DNA from: Oxobacter pfennigii
Lineage (GTDB): Bacteria > Bacillota > Clostridia > Clostridiales > Oxobacteraceae
DNA: 64,000 nt
Direction: 5' to 3'
NCBI RefSeq assembly: GCF_001317355.1
Contig: NZ_LKET01000026.1
Coordinates: 1-64,000, forward strand
The notes under the pieces are model-generated. The model was not told where the DNA came from. It ran no database searches and saw only the letters and a list, made by a program, of their open reading frames with translations. The position numbers were made by a program, and so were the translations under genes. This document shows, one piece after another, positions 45,811 through 55,163 of the stretch. Numbering within the stretch: the stretch's first letter is position 1; every line of letters begins with the position of its first letter.

Positions 45811-46587
45811 TTAATTTGCTTCTTGTCTTCTCCAAGGTATTGCTATTTTTTCAAATAAAACGACGATGAAGTAGCTTATAATACCCATTAGCGCGCTGGT
45901 TACCACTGAAGCCCAGAATACATCCTTTGTACCCGAATATAAGGAATACAGAAGCTTCACTCCGATACCGCCTTTTGAGCCAAGCATATCAACCAGAATT
46001 GACGCGGTAATTGACATTGGTGCTGCAATTTTTAATCCCGCAAACAAATATGGCAAACTAAAGGGAACCATCAGTTTATAGTAAATACTTCTTTTCTTAG
46101 CGGCATAGGAATATAGAAGTTCCTTTTTGTCCATATCAACACTATTAAGTCCGCTGAGCATGTTAATGGCGACAGGGAAAAATGTTATATAAGCCGCAAT
46201 AACTATTCTTGATGCGTCCATATCTTTTACCAGAGTAAAAATAATTGGAGCCAATCCCAGGACAGGTATCATCTGAGAAACTATTAAATAAGGCAATGCT
46301 ATCTTCTCTGCTACTTTTGATAAACTCATGATAATGGCTAGTCCGAACCCTACCAGTGCACCGATGGTAAATCCCATAACGGCTCTTGAAAATGTAAGTC
46401 CTGACGCAGTCATCAAGTCCGTAAAATTCTGTGTTATGGATAGGATAATACTGTGGGGATAAGGAAGCTTGGCTTCAGCTAAGGGATCATTTAAAACCTT
46501 GTCCAAAATAAAGGCTCCAAATTCCCAGAATAGAAAAATACAAGCGGTCCATACCAGATTAACTTTATATTTTTCCTTCTTGTCCAT
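45811..46587 (-). CDS. ABC transporter permease, SsuC/ThiX family
   Basis: 258 residues. Six hydrophobic segments, EAA loop (KKELLYSYAAKKRSIYYKLMVPFSLPYLFAGLKIA). Start is either GTG at 46596, which overlaps the ATPase stop, or ATG at 46587; GGGAG stands about 10 bases before the ATG, so I use the ATG. Two different permeases suggest a heterodimeric channel. Confidence 0.87.
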   Translation of the reverse strand: MDKKEKYKVNLVWTACIFLFWEFGAFILDKVLNDPLAEAKLPYPHSIILSITQNFTDLMTASGLTFSRAVMGFTIGALVGFGLAIIMSLSKVAEKIALPYLIVSQMIPVLGLAPIIFTLVKDMDASRIVIAAYITFFPVAINMLSGLNSVDMDKKELLYSYAAKKRSIYYKLMVPFSLPYLFAGLKIAAPMSITASILVDMLGSKGGIGVKLLYSLYSGTKDVFWASVVTSALMGIISYFIVVLFEKIAIPWRRQEAN

Positions 46588-46592
46588 ACTCT

Positions 46593-47426
46593 TCACACTC
46601 CCTCAAAGCTGTTGCGGATCTTTGTAATATAATCGTAAAATTTTTGTGTCTGCTTTGATTCCATGTTTCTTGGCCTGGGTATATCAATATCGATTACTGC
46701 GGATACACGCCCGGGATGGGGTGAAAGCACAACTACTCTGTCTGATAAAAAGACGGCTTCTGAAATATTATGGGTTACAAAAACCACAGTCTTTTCTGTC
46801 TTTGTCCATATATCAAGAAGGTCTATATGCAGCTTTTCACGGGTAAATTCATCCAGTGCAGAAAAGGGTTCATCCATGAGAAGGATTTCAGGATCGATGG
46901 CCAATGCCCTTGCAATACCCACCCTTTGCTGCATGCCTCCGCTTAACTCATAAGGATAATGCTTTCCGAAATTTAAAAGTCCGACTAATTCCAGCATTTT
47001 GGTAACCTGTGCCGTACGGTCCGCTTTCTCCATTCCCATAATTTCCATTGGCATGCATACATTTCTTCTGACAGTTCTCCAATCATACAAAACCGGATTC
47101 TGAAAAACAATCCCATATTTTTTTTGAAGCCTGACTTCTCTTGGAGTTTGTCCACTAACTGATATTCTTCCCTCCGTGGGTTGCAACAGATCGGCTATAA
47201 GTCTTAATAAGGTCGTTTTTCCGCAGCCTGAAGGTCCTAATAGTGAAATAAACTCTCCCTGCCTTATATCCAGATTAACATTTTTAAGTGCTGTTACCGG
47301 TTTTCCGCCGTTTTTATCCTGGTAGACCATGCTTAAGTTTTCAATTTTAATTTCTGTTTCTTTTTTCTGCTGCATTGAAATAACACTTCCTGCATAATCA
47401 CCTTCCAGTTCACTTAACATACTCAC
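46593..47426 (-). CDS. ABC transporter ATP-binding protein, SsuB/TauB/ThiZ family
   Basis: 277 residues, first gene of the operon. Walker A GPSGCGKTT, Q-loop FQNPVLYDWRTVRRNV (the DWRTV variant typical of this family), signature LSGGMQQR, Walker B LLMDEPFSALD and H-loop VTHNI are complete. GTG start at 47426 with AGGAGGT 8 bases upstream. The operon order is ATPase, permease, permease, binding protein, dihydropyrimidinase, PreA-like, amidohydrolase. Confidence 0.92.
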   Translation of the reverse strand: MSMLSELEGDYAGSVISMQQKKETEIKIENLSMVYQDKNGGKPVTALKNVNLDIRQGEFISLLGPSGCGKTTLLRLIADLLQPTEGRISVSGQTPREVRLQKKYGIVFQNPVLYDWRTVRRNVCMPMEIMGMEKADRTAQVTKMLELVGLLNFGKHYPYELSGGMQQRVGIARALAIDPEILLMDEPFSALDEFTREKLHIDLLDIWTKTEKTVVFVTHNISEAVFLSDRVVVLSPHPGRVSAVIDIDIPRPRNMESKQTQKFYDYITKIRNSFEGV

Positions 47427-47667
47427 TATTATTTACCTCCTTTAACCAGTAATTGTATAAATTATAGTGACTTTATCATATACTAAAGCTCAACACCTAA
47501 ATAAAAAAAAGTCATATATCTACCTCCCTTTATATGATTAATAAAACATTTACTAATTTGTAATTATAACCAGACTGCATCCCCAAAAAAATTATTAATC
47601 GCTCCATTTGGATGCGATTCATTGAAATTAATAGATATACACTAACACACCGATAAAAAAAATTATA

Positions 47668-47717
47668 TGTCCACTGTGGACAATAATAGCGCTTATAATT
47701 TATACACTTTGGACATA
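47668..47717. promoter_or_regulatory. TGTCCA/TGGACA operator candidates before the pyrimidine operon
   Basis: TGTCCA-CTG-TGGACA (47668-47682) is a perfect palindrome, and a third half-site TGGACATA lies at 47710-47717. They sit in the 450-base divergent region between the operon and the flavin-reductase-like gene. The rest of this region is AT-rich with no gene seen. No regulator gene is adjacent. Confidence 0.45.
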
Positions 47718-47877
47718 CCATTTTTTTGTGAGTATCCTTAGCTGCTGATACTTAAAGATACACTCAAACTTTAATATTTATTTCTTATGATAAATTGATA
47801 TAATAAGTTCAAAGAACCGCTTGATTTGAAGTAGGTATACTAACAGAAAATTTATTTTTAAAAGGAGTATTATTGAA

Positions 47878-48309
47878 ATGGAACTTAATGCTTTCAGCTG
47901 TGGAGCTAATGCAGTTTGCTTCATCAAAAACGGGAAAAAATACGGTATGATATGCGCATGGGCAATGCAGGCAGACTATGATAAGATTCTGATGTTATTA
48001 GGCGTTCAAAGTGTAACCGGTAGAAACATTTGTAAAGGTGATATTATCGGAGTCAGTGCATTGAATGAAAATCAGAAGGATGTAGTGGAGTCTTTAGGTC
48101 TTGGCCATTCTGATGAAACCGATAAGTTTGTTAACATCAAATATACAATAAATGATTCTGCCATATTGATAGATGATGCAAGCAATTGCATGGTTGTAGA
48201 AGTGCTGGATGTATTGCATCTTCAGGGGATTGAAGAAGATAATTTACTCTATGGTCTTGTAAAATCATTTACAAGCAACGATTCTAAAAAGTTTGCTTTA
48301 TCTGATTAG
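47878..48309 (+). CDS. Flavin reductase-like FMN-binding split-barrel protein
   Basis: 143 residues. Beta-rich small protein whose order of motifs (NAVCFIKNGKKYGMICAWAMQADYDKILMLLG, then KGDIIGVSALNENQKDVVESLGLGHSDETDKF) is that of flavin-reductase-like domains which bind FMN. The usual substrate-binding N-terminal strand is short. An AAGGAGT ribosome binding site is present. It is divergent from the pyrimidine operon and could supply reduced flavin to it, but that is a guess. Confidence 0.7.
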   Translation: MELNAFSCGANAVCFIKNGKKYGMICAWAMQADYDKILMLLGVQSVTGRNICKGDIIGVSALNENQKDVVESLGLGHSDETDKFVNIKYTINDSAILIDDASNCMVVEVLDVLHLQGIEEDNLLYGLVKSFTSNDSKKFALSD

Positions 48310-48336
48310 AAATATATAAAAACGGCAGTAACTATC

Positions 48337-48390
48337 CAGCCTGAAAGAACTCCCCAAAATCTTTCCATTCAAGAGAGTTTTTTCAGGCTG
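48337..48390 (+). terminator. Terminator after the flavin-reductase-like gene
   Basis: CAGCCTGAAA pairs with TTTCAGGCTG, with a weaker inner stem (AACTC/GAGTT). The T run lies within the inner 3' arm, so efficiency is uncertain. Confidence 0.6.
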
Positions 48391-48430
48391 CCTTTGTTAC
48401 AGCACCTTTAATTGGCAAATATCTGGCCTC

Positions 48431-48763
48431 CTATATAATACCTACAGGCGCTGCATAGATAACATATTCCTCATGGCCATCCAGTTACAGCAACCGGTCT
48501 GCCTTGGCCTGGTCGAAGGCGGCTACTGCACAGGTACCGCAGCCGATGGCATGACTGCTTAGGTACAAATTCTGTACTACATGTCCCACATCTATCAGCA
48601 TTACTTTATGTGCATCGGTGCCGTATCTCCACTCGCTTCTATATGGAACCGCACTATAGAAAATACATTGAATCGTCTGCATGAAAAATGTAGTCACGAA
48701 ATCCATCCGCATCAATGCGTTTGTACCCTGACGGTCAATTATTTCATCAAAATTATATTTCAT
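48431..48763 (-). pseudogene. Chimeric nitroreductase remnant with in-frame stop
   Basis: The frame starts with about 18 residues like the N-terminus of PatB/MalY aminotransferases (MKYNFDEIIDRQGTN), then jumps into the C-terminal half of a SagB/ThcOx-type nitroreductase (IFYSAVPYRSEWRYGTDAHKVMLIDVGHV, SHAIGCGTCAVAAFDQAKADRLL). A TAA at 48485-48487 replaces the CAA codon seen in the second remnant at 53008; after it the frame continues LDGHEEYVIYAAPVGII to a stop at 48431. So this is a deletion fusion of two genes with a nonsense mutation. The flanking 200 bases up to panD hold no gene. Confidence 0.75.
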
Positions 48764-48956
48764 CCAATCACTCTTACATTAAAGAATATTAAAAATTGCG
48801 GGAAGGATTTACTCCTCCCCTCAATTGTTTGCACCACCGAGTAGATTTTCACATCGGGTCTGCGCTCCACATGGCTTCAAGCCTACAAACACATCATTTG
48901 TGCTAAACTTAACGCTCAACTCCCGAAAACGAAGCTACTCATAATGTGCTCACATC

Positions 48957-49340
48957 CTATTCCATGGTGCCGTGGACCTCTTCATGTTTGATTCGGACGA
49001 TTCTATTTTTCTCGTCTAGGACCAGCACGTTCGGCTGAAAGGTTTTTGCTTCCTCAGCATCCATCAGGGCATACGCGATGATGATGACCTTATCGCCGAT
49101 CTGGACGAGCCTTGCGGCGGCGCCGTTGATGCAGATGACGCCGCTGCCGGCTTCGCCCTTGATCGTATATGTTTCAAAACGTTCGCCGTTATTCAGATTG
49201 ACGATCTGTACTCTTTCCCCCGGCAGAATACCGGATTGTTCAAGCAGCTCAGTGTCTATCGTCACGCTGCCGACATAGCTTAGGTCCGCATGGGTCACGG
49301 TCGCCCGGTGCAGCTTACTTTTAAACATACTTAGAAGCAT
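48957..49340 (-). CDS. panD: Aspartate 1-decarboxylase
   Basis: 127 residues, normal length. The pyruvoyl-forming cleavage site is YVGSVTID (Gly24-Ser25). The [15 protein letters not shown]-terminus and [14 protein letters not shown] are family features. It makes beta-alanine from aspartate for pantothenate synthesis. I place the start at 49340 (MLLSMFKSK, matching other PanD proteins), with GAGGTGA upstream; a GTG at 49349 lies inside that site. Base composition is much richer in GC than the surrounding genes. Confidence 0.95.
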   Translation of the reverse strand: MLLSMFKSKLHRATVTHADLSYVGSVTIDTELLEQSGILPGERVQIVNLNNGERFETYTIKGEAGSGVICINGAAARLVQIGDKVIIIAYALMDAEEAKTFQPNVLVLDEKNRIVRIKHEEVHGTME

Positions 49341-49354
49341 CTTTCTCACCTCGA

Positions 49355-50218
49355 TTAAATCGACAGCACCCTGTTGTCGATCAGTCTTGTTTTCCCGAAT
49401 TTCACAGCCACGGCAGCCAGGGCTGTCTTCCCCGGCTCAATGGCTGTGATATCGTCAAGCGTTTCTCCATCGAGAATCTTGACATAGTCGATGACCGCAA
49501 GATCCCGGCTGTGTATATGGCTTTCTATGATTTCAGTCAATCTCGTGACACTGCGACAATCAACAGCCCCGGACGCGAGATACTCCGCTGCTTTTTGAAG
49601 GCCTACATTAAGGCAGGTCGCCTGTTTCCGTTCCTCCGGATTCAAATAAACATTTCTCGAGCTCATGGCAAGGCCGTCCATCTCCCTGACGATCGGGCAG
49701 ACAATCACCTCAACCGGAATGTGGAGGTCCCGGACCATCTTCTTGATGATCAGTGCCTGCTGGGCATCCTTCTGTCCGAAATATGCGTTATCCGGCCGCA
49801 CGATGTTGAACAGGATGCTGACGATCGTCGTAACGCCTTCAAAATGCGTTGGCCTAGAGGCTCCGCAGAGCTTTTTTGTGATGTTCCCTGTCACTTCGAT
49901 CACTGTAGAGGAGCCGGGTACGTAGATCTCGCCGACCTCGGGATTGAAAACCACATCGGCGCCGGCCTCCCGCGCAAGCTTATAATCGCGACCGATATCC
50001 CGCGGATAGCTCTCAAAATCCTCGCCGGGCGCAAATTGCGTCGGATTGACGAAGACGCTGGCGACGACCAGGCCGTTCTGTGATTTCGCTGCCTTAATCA
50101 GGGAGCAGTGGCCTTCATGCAGATAGCCCATTGTCGGAACAAAACCCAGCGTTTTGTTCCGACGGTCCACGCTTCTGCACCATGCTTCCAGCTCGGCTGC
50201 AGTTTTGATCATACTCAT
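49355..50218 (-). CDS. panC: Pantothenate synthetase
   Basis: 287 residues. The nucleotidyltransferase motifs are visible: [17 protein letters not shown] (HxGH) near residue 30 and AMSSRNVYL (KMSKS-like) near 185. It joins pantoate and beta-alanine with ATP. Lies between panD and panB in one operon with short gaps; GC-rich. Confidence 0.96.
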   Translation of the reverse strand: MSMIKTAAELEAWCRSVDRRNKTLGFVPTMGYLHEGHCSLIKAAKSQNGLVVASVFVNPTQFAPGEDFESYPRDIGRDYKLAREAGADVVFNPEVGEIYVPGSSTVIEVTGNITKKLCGASRPTHFEGVTTIVSILFNIVRPDNAYFGQKDAQQALIIKKMVRDLHIPVEVIVCPIVREMDGLAMSSRNVYLNPEERKQATCLNVGLQKAAEYLASGAVDCRSVTRLTEIIESHIHSRDLAVIDYVKILDGETLDDITAIEPGKTALAAVAVKFGKTRLIDNRVLSI

Positions 50219-50237
50219 TTTTTCACCTGCTTATGGC

Positions 50238-51071
50238 TTAGTATAATTTTTCCAAAACGTCATCACTGATCGTAAAGGAATGCTGTTTTTCCGGGAACTG
50301 CTGAGACCTGACTTCACTGACATAAGTGCTGACAGCTTCAGCCATCTTCCCTCTCAGATTGGCATACTGCTTGACGAATTTCGGCGTGAAGTCGGAGTAG
50401 AGCCCCAGCATATCGTGAACCACCAGGATCTGCCCGTCGCAGTATTTTCCCGCGCCTATGCCGATGGTCGGGATTCCGATCTTTTCACTGATCAGTTTGG
50501 CAAGCATCTCCGGAACGGCCTCGAGAACAACTGCAAAAGCTCCCGCATCCTCCAGGGCCAGAGCGTCTTCAACGAGCGCCTTAGCGGCGCTCTCTTCCTT
50601 CCCCTGTACCTTAAAGCCACCGAAAATATTGACCGACTGCGGCGTCAAGCCAATATGCCCCATAACGGGTATCTGTGCCCTGACGATCGCCTTGACCATT
50701 GCGGCCATGGATGTGCCGCCTTCAAGTTTAACGGCATTAGCCTTGCCCTCCTGGATAAACCGCCCCGCATTGCGTACGGCTTCGTCCGGATTAATGTGAT
50801 AAGTAAGAAAAGGCATATCGCCCACAAGCATGGCGTTTTTTACGCCTCTGGCCACGCATCTGCAGTGATAGAGCATTTCGTCAAGGGTCACTTCAAGGGT
50901 AGAATCTTTTCCCTGAATCGGCATTGCCAGAGAATCGCCAACAAGTATGGCATCAATACCGCTTTCATCTAAGATTTGCGCCATTGAATAGTCATAAGCC
51001 GTCAGCATCGTGATTTTTCTGTTGTTTTTCTTCGCGTCTATAAATGCTTGCGTTGTGAATTTATCAGACAT
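50238..51071 (-). CDS. panB: 3-methyl-2-oxobutanoate hydroxymethyltransferase
   Basis: 277 residues. TIM-barrel enzyme with the conserved [29 protein letters not shown] start, [15 protein letters not shown] and [14 protein letters not shown] segments. It adds a hydroxymethyl group from methylene-THF to 2-oxoisovalerate. Its start overlaps the end of the PanG-like gene by eight bases, so the two are coupled. GC-rich. Confidence 0.97.
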   Translation of the reverse strand: MSDKFTTQAFIDAKKNNRKITMLTAYDYSMAQILDESGIDAILVGDSLAMPIQGKDSTLEVTLDEMLYHCRCVARGVKNAMLVGDMPFLTYHINPDEAVRNAGRFIQEGKANAVKLEGGTSMAAMVKAIVRAQIPVMGHIGLTPQSVNIFGGFKVQGKEESAAKALVEDALALEDAGAFAVVLEAVPEMLAKLISEKIGIPTIGIGAGKYCDGQILVVHDMLGLYSDFTPKFVKQYANLRGKMAEAVSTYVSEVRSQQFPEKQHSFTISDDVLEKLY

Positions 51072-51945
51072 GAGTCTTTTCCTCCAAAATTCGTTGAAAT
51101 TTTTTAGTTTGTTCGGGCGTCAGCCTTTTGCCATCCAGCATCAGGGCCGTTTTGAGCGCCAGAGATTTATAGAAGTCCAGTTCCAAGGGCAGCCGGGCTT
51201 CGAGGGCTTGCAGATGCGCGCCGACGGTATTAAAGTCGCCGCGGACGATAGGCCCAGTCAGGGCGTCAATCGTGCCTTTTTCTCGGATATTGGATAATGT
51301 CGCGTCAATAAGCGGCTCGATTGCCCGAAATACGTCTTCCCTTCCCATTCCGGACGCCTCAAAGCACTGGATACCGCTCTCCACGAGCGTCACCAGAAAG
51401 TTTGAAATAACGCAGGCACCCGCGTGATACAGAGGCTTATTTTCAGCCTCTATCAGGCTGTAATTCCCGCCTGTCTTAGCCAGTATTGTTTTGACAGCCT
51501 GAACGGCCTTTTCCGTCCCTTCGATCGTGAACCACGCTTGGGAAAGGCGGGCCGCACTAGGCACCGGCTCGCTGAAGCTCTGCAGCGGGTGCATGCTTCC
51601 CACCGCGCAGCCGGCCTTTTTGATACTGTCAAGGCAAAAAGACGGATGCGCCCCGCTGACGTGAATCCAGGTTATAGCAGGCTTAATGGCATACTCTTGA
51701 ATTATAGCCGCGGCTTTACGGTCGATTTCTGCTAAAGCTTGATCAGGCACAGTGATAAAAATGATGTCGCTTGAATCAGCTAAAGCTTTGAGTGTCGTAA
51801 ACTCACGAGATGCAGTGAGTATTGCCGCATCCTGCGCAGACTTTGCCGTCCTGCTGTAATAACCCAAAACATTTAGATCATGGCTTTTAAAGTAAAGCCC
51901 GAGAGACTTTCCAACCCTTCCTGCGCCGATGAATCCAATTTTCAA
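51064..51945 (-). CDS. Rossmann/DUF2520 protein, likely ketopantoate reductase (PanG-like)
   Basis: 294 residues. The N-terminus is a Rossmann fold ([15 protein letters not shown]) with a serine/arginine pattern suited to NADP, followed by HVSGAHPS and [16 protein letters not shown] segments of the DUF2520 C-terminal domain. panE is absent from this otherwise complete pan operon, and proteins of this kind (PanG) replace PanE in some bacteria including Clostridia, so reduction of ketopantoate to pantoate is the likely job. I use a TTG start at 51945, because GAGGTG lies 8 bases before it and it yields the usual [12 protein letters not shown] at 51951 is too close. First gene of panG-panB-panC-panD; GC-rich. 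Confidence 0.75.
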   Translation of the reverse strand: MKIGFIGAGRVGKSLGLYFKSHDLNVLGYYSRTAKSAQDAAILTASREFTTLKALADSSDIIFITVPDQALAEIDRKAAAIIQEYAIKPAITWIHVSGAHPSFCLDSIKKAGCAVGSMHPLQSFSEPVPSAARLSQAWFTIEGTEKAVQAVKTILAKTGGNYSLIEAENKPLYHAGACVISNFLVTLVESGIQCFEASGMGREDVFRAIEPLIDATLSNIREKGTIDALTGPIVRGDFNTVGAHLQALEARLPLELDFYKSLALKTALMLDGKRLTPEQTKKFQRILEEKTHV

Positions 51946-52651
51946 AAGCATCACCTCACGTTAAGTGTGCAGCTCTTCGATTCATACAAGCTTTCGGACG
52001 ATTGAGGCTCCCGGGTATTTGTCAAATAACCAAAAAATAGAAAAATGTCCCTTCCACCTGTGCGGCTGTTCCATAAGCAGAGCAAGCCCCCTTTGACAGA
52101 CGAAAAAGACATCGATGCAGATTCAAAATAAAATGTACCTATCTCTGTCACAAAGGATCAAAGCAGATTTTAAAACTTTGCCGGAAAAGCCCTCAATTTG
52201 CGTGCAGCTCATAGAGATACCGCCGCTTATACAGTTCGTAAAGATACTGCCGAAAAAATTGTAACTTATGTTCAAAGAAAATGCAACAAGATATTTCGTT
52301 TAATTGATGGAATTTTAAGCAAAGACATTTTCCTACCGGTCCGCACCGTTTGCGAGCGCCGCAAACAGTATACAGGATGGGAATCCCGTACTGCGATAGC
52401 TGCCATAATGATTCATCTTAAGACAGGATTTACTATGAGAACAAAAGCATCAGAATTTAGAGTTCCAATACCTTGGCTTTCATCTATTAAATTCGTGCGG
52501 AGGTCAATCTTCAAAATACATATCAGATATATGTGAAATAGAATGAATCAGCATAGTAAAATATTCACTTATTGTTTTCTCCATAAGTCCCTCCACCTTC
52601 ACAGAAAATATAGATTTTCTACCTCATGACATCTTTTACTATCTAAAATTT
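51946..52651. other. Intergenic stretch without a supported gene
   Basis: About 700 bases between the pan operon and the tmRNA fragment. A 112-codon frame at 52198-52536 has no ribosome binding site, no recognised motif and poor codon structure. GC content falls from pan-like values at the left to the genomic level at the right. Probably debris at the edge of an insertion. Confidence 0.4.
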
Positions 52652-52931
52652 TGGTATAGGCGAGGTGAGTTGAACCCCTGTCCGAAAGTCAGAAAACCCG
52701 AGTTTCTCCGAGCACAATCAGTGAATTAACATTCCCTCCGTCAGTCTCCCATTGACAGAATACTGACTTCAGTAGCTTCATAAATTCCGTTCTTTACTCA
52801 AAGCTTTGTAAAGCGCGATGCCCCGCTGATCGACCTAATCCCCGGCCGTGGGACTCCAAGGTTGAACGAGCTGCCTAAATCAGACTGCTAATGCTAAATT
52901 ATCATTAACGTTTATTGTTTGTCCCCAGCTT
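52652..52931 (-). pseudogene. Truncated second copy of tmRNA (ssrA fragment)
   Basis: About 280 bases nearly identical to the 3' four-fifths of the real tmRNA at 57560-57919, in the same orientation, with scattered substitutions. The 5' acceptor half and D-arm are missing: homology stops at GTCCCCAGCTT. The acceptor 3' strand is damaged (CGCCTATACCA against CGCCTCCACCA). The tag frame reads VNDNLALAV with a TGA stop, where the real gene encodes ANDNLALAA with TAA. It cannot fold as a tmRNA, so it should be inactive. Confidence 0.88.
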
Positions 52932-52939
52932 CCAAAATT

Positions 52940-52979
52940 AAAGAACTCTCTGAAATCTTTTTATTCCGGAGAGTTCTTT
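52940..52979 (-). terminator. Hairpin beside the tmRNA fragment
   Basis: AAAGAACTCTC pairs perfectly with GAGAGTTCTTT. It was probably the terminator of the nitroreductase gene whose remnant follows at 53008; a related but diverged stem lies at 48337-48390 beside the first remnant. Confidence 0.65.
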
Positions 52980-53007
52980 AAAGCTGGTTTTATACAGGCC
53001 TGTCCTT

Positions 53008-53127
53008 CTATATAATCCCCACAGGTGCTGCGTAGATAACATATTCCTCATTTCCATCCAGTTGTAAAAACCGATCTGCCTTTTCCTGATCAAAGGCGGC
53101 TATGGCACATGTACCACAGCCTTCTGT
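53008..53127 (-). pseudogene. Nitroreductase C-terminal fragment, second copy
   Basis: About 39 codons reading EGCGTCAIAAFDQEKADRFLQLDGNEEYVIYAAPVGII and stop, clearly the same C-terminus as the remnant at 48431, here without the nonsense codon. Nothing of the rest of the gene is seen upstream. The 350 bases to the msrA gene hold only a small hairpin and a C tract. Confidence 0.75.
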
Positions 53128-53343
53128 TTTGAAAAAGATAGCAACTTATCAAGCAAATCCGCACCTCTCACATCATCTAAAACTCAATCAATTATCCTGC
53201 TCATATATCCACCGCCTGATAATAGTAACTGTTATCCAAGAATTGCTTATTTTGCAGCCAAATTACTGTAAACGCACATCGCTTCACAATATATAGCTTA
53301 GCTCCTTTTACAGCCTACTTTGGCAGGCTCATTTATACCGCCG

Positions 53344-53355
53344 CCCCCCCCCCCG
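53344..53355 (+). repeat. Poly-C tract, 12 bases
   Basis: Twelve consecutive C in a region otherwise AT-rich, 130 bases before msrA. Such tracts vary in length by slippage. It is outside any supported gene. Confidence 0.9.
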
Positions 53356-53484
53356 CTTAACTTCTCAGAAGTTGACCTGCATTATAATACGTAATATTAT
53401 TTGAATAACAGATAGCATTCAAGGTTAAATTATATAGTGAGTTTTGAAGCGAATGCGCATATAAAAAACAAAAAGAGGTGTACT

Positions 53485-54051
53485 ATGTCGGAAATTTATC
53501 TTGCAGGAGGCTGCTTTTGGGGTACTGAAAAATATATTTCTTTGATCCGGGGCGTTCAATCAACACAGGTTGGCTATGCAAACGGGATGACTAAAAATCC
53601 TACTTATGAGGAGGTTTGCAATCTGAACACCGGGCATGCTGAAACGGTGCGTGTGGTTTATGATCCCAGAATAATTCCTCTTGAATTCTTGTTAGAGTTA
53701 TATTATGAAACCATTGATCCTGTTTCTGTCAACCGTCAAGGCGGTGATTCCGGGATGCAGTATAGGACCGGTATCTACTATGTCAATGACGAGGATCGTC
53801 AGGTGATTGAAAATTCCATTGCAAAATTGCAAAAGCGATACGATAAACCTGTTGCAATAGAAATAGGGCCGCTTCGCAATTTCAGCCAAGCGGAGGAATA
53901 TCATCAAAAATATCTGGATAAGAATCCGGGCGGTTATTGCCATATTCCAAAGGCTCAATTTGAGAAGGCCGCAAGGTCATTTGTAAATTCTGCAGATTAT
54001 AAGGTGCCGAATGCTGACGAGCCACAAAACACTGACCATGATGCAGTATGA
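53485..54051 (+). CDS. msrA: Peptide methionine-S-sulfoxide reductase MsrA
   Basis: 188 residues from the chosen start; AGAGGTG lies 6 bases before the ATG at 53485, and the longer frame from 53437 adds no conserved residues. The catalytic cysteine is C10 in GGCFWG. MsrA signatures ([40 protein letters not shown]) are complete. It reduces S-methionine sulfoxide in proteins. The last 14 codons (after VPNADE) do not fit MsrA and arise from a frame change: see msrB. Original gene was probably an MsrAB fusion. Confidence 0.93.
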   Translation: MSEIYLAGGCFWGTEKYISLIRGVQSTQVGYANGMTKNPTYEEVCNLNTGHAETVRVVYDPRIIPLEFLLELYYETIDPVSVNRQGGDSGMQYRTGIYYVNDEDRQVIENSIAKLQKRYDKPVAIEIGPLRNFSQAEEYHQKYLDKNPGGYCHIPKAQFEKAARSFVNSADYKVPNADEPQNTDHDAV

Positions 54052-54433
54052 GGTTACACAAAACAACGCCACCGAGCCGCCGTTTCAAAATGAATTCTGG
54101 AATACCTTTGAGCCCGGCATTTACGTGGATATCACAACTGGTGAACCGCTTTTTGCTTCAAGTGACAAATTTGAATCCGGTTGCGGCTGGCCCAGCTTTT
54201 CAAAACCAATTGTTCCCAATGTGATTAGTGAAAAGACGGATACTTCTCACGGAATGTCGAGAACCGAGGTGAGAAGCCGTGTAGGAAACGCCCATTTAGG
54301 ACACGTGTTTGACGATGGGCCTAAGGAAACGGGCAGTTTACGTTACTGTATTAATAGTGCATCCCTACGGTTCATTCGGAAAGAAGAAATGGAACGTGAA
54401 GGCTATGGTTATCTATTGGAACTGATAAACTAA
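54038..54433 (+). CDS. msrB: Peptide methionine-R-sulfoxide reductase MsrB
   Basis: 131 residues: [43 protein letters not shown] and the catalytic cysteine in [11 protein letters not shown]. The Zn-binding CxxC pairs of some MsrBs are absent, as in many Firmicute forms. There is no good ribosome binding site; the frame runs into the end of msrA. Removing one base from the AAAA at 54026-54029 joins the two into one protein reading ...[19 protein letters not shown]..., just as in MsrAB fusions. Translation may depend on coupling to msrA or on frameshifting. Confidence 0.9.
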   Translation: MMQYEVTQNNATEPPFQNEFWNTFEPGIYVDITTGEPLFASSDKFESGCGWPSFSKPIVPNVISEKTDTSHGMSRTEVRSRVGNAHLGHVFDDGPKETGSLRYCINSASLRFIRKEEMEREGYGYLLELIN

Positions 54434-54596
54434 ATTGACATCGTTATTATGTCGCGTTTATATAATCTTAGTCTTTCATCAGTCATCGCAGTTATCAAGT
54501 GTTTTAATAAACTTACAGGCAAGTTTCAGGTAATAAAGGATGGGAACAATGAATCCACCGTCGCATACTTTTAGAGCCGTATCACATTTTTCTATA

Positions 54597-54722
54597 CTAT
54601 ATAACGCCTTCCTTTTTAAGCTCCTTTATTGCATGTTTTACAGCTAATTTCACAACATAATACAGAATAATAATTGGCATTGCATAGAGAATTAAAGTTC
54701 CTCCAGTAATTCTCGAAAGCAT
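54597..54722 (-). CDS. Small single-span membrane protein, 41 residues
   Basis: A short frame with a strong hydrophobic segment (about residues 8-27, including LILYAMPIIILYYVV) and a basic, helical C-terminus (AVKHAIKELKKEG). GGGGATG lies 9-10 bases before the ATG. The amino-acid composition is that of a real small membrane protein rather than chance, but no family is recognised. The surrounding 54434-55200 otherwise holds no supported gene. Confidence 0.5.
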   Translation of the reverse strand: MLSRITGGTLILYAMPIIILYYVVKLAVKHAIKELKKEGVI

Positions 54723-55163
54723 AGACTACACATCCCCTTTTTTAATTTTACATATATGGATATTATATCATACCTTATTTTTTTACTGCATTTACAATAG
54801 AGACATAAAAATTATTATTATATAATGACAACCATGATTTCAGCTTTATTATCGTTCCCTCTATAAAGAACAATATCGTGAAACCAGCATTATACTGCTC
54901 TGCATTTAGTATATTCTTTCTCATAATGATTTCAAATTCCCATTTCCTTGGTATGGTAGCCCTCTATAAGACAGCATAAATATCACAGTTTTAGCTATAA
55001 AGCAAATTGCCTCATCCTCCGCTTTAGCTTCTCTTCCATAACGGGTAGTATAAGCTTGACCCGAATATGAATTAATCTATCTGCCTTTTCGAATTTTATA
55101 ATCAGTACACAAATTGGAATTATCAGTTTTTTATTTATGCTCATAATTACACCGATAAAATGA

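Noticed and set aside
49511-50083. 190-codon frame opposite panC
   Set aside because: Antisense shadow of a GC-rich conserved gene; no ribosome binding site.
50280-50972. 230-codon frame opposite panB
   Set aside because: Antisense shadow of panB, long only because the region is GC-rich.
52198-52536. 112-codon frame right of the pan operon
   Set aside because: No recognised motif, no ribosome binding site, and it lies in debris between the pan operon and the tmRNA fragment.
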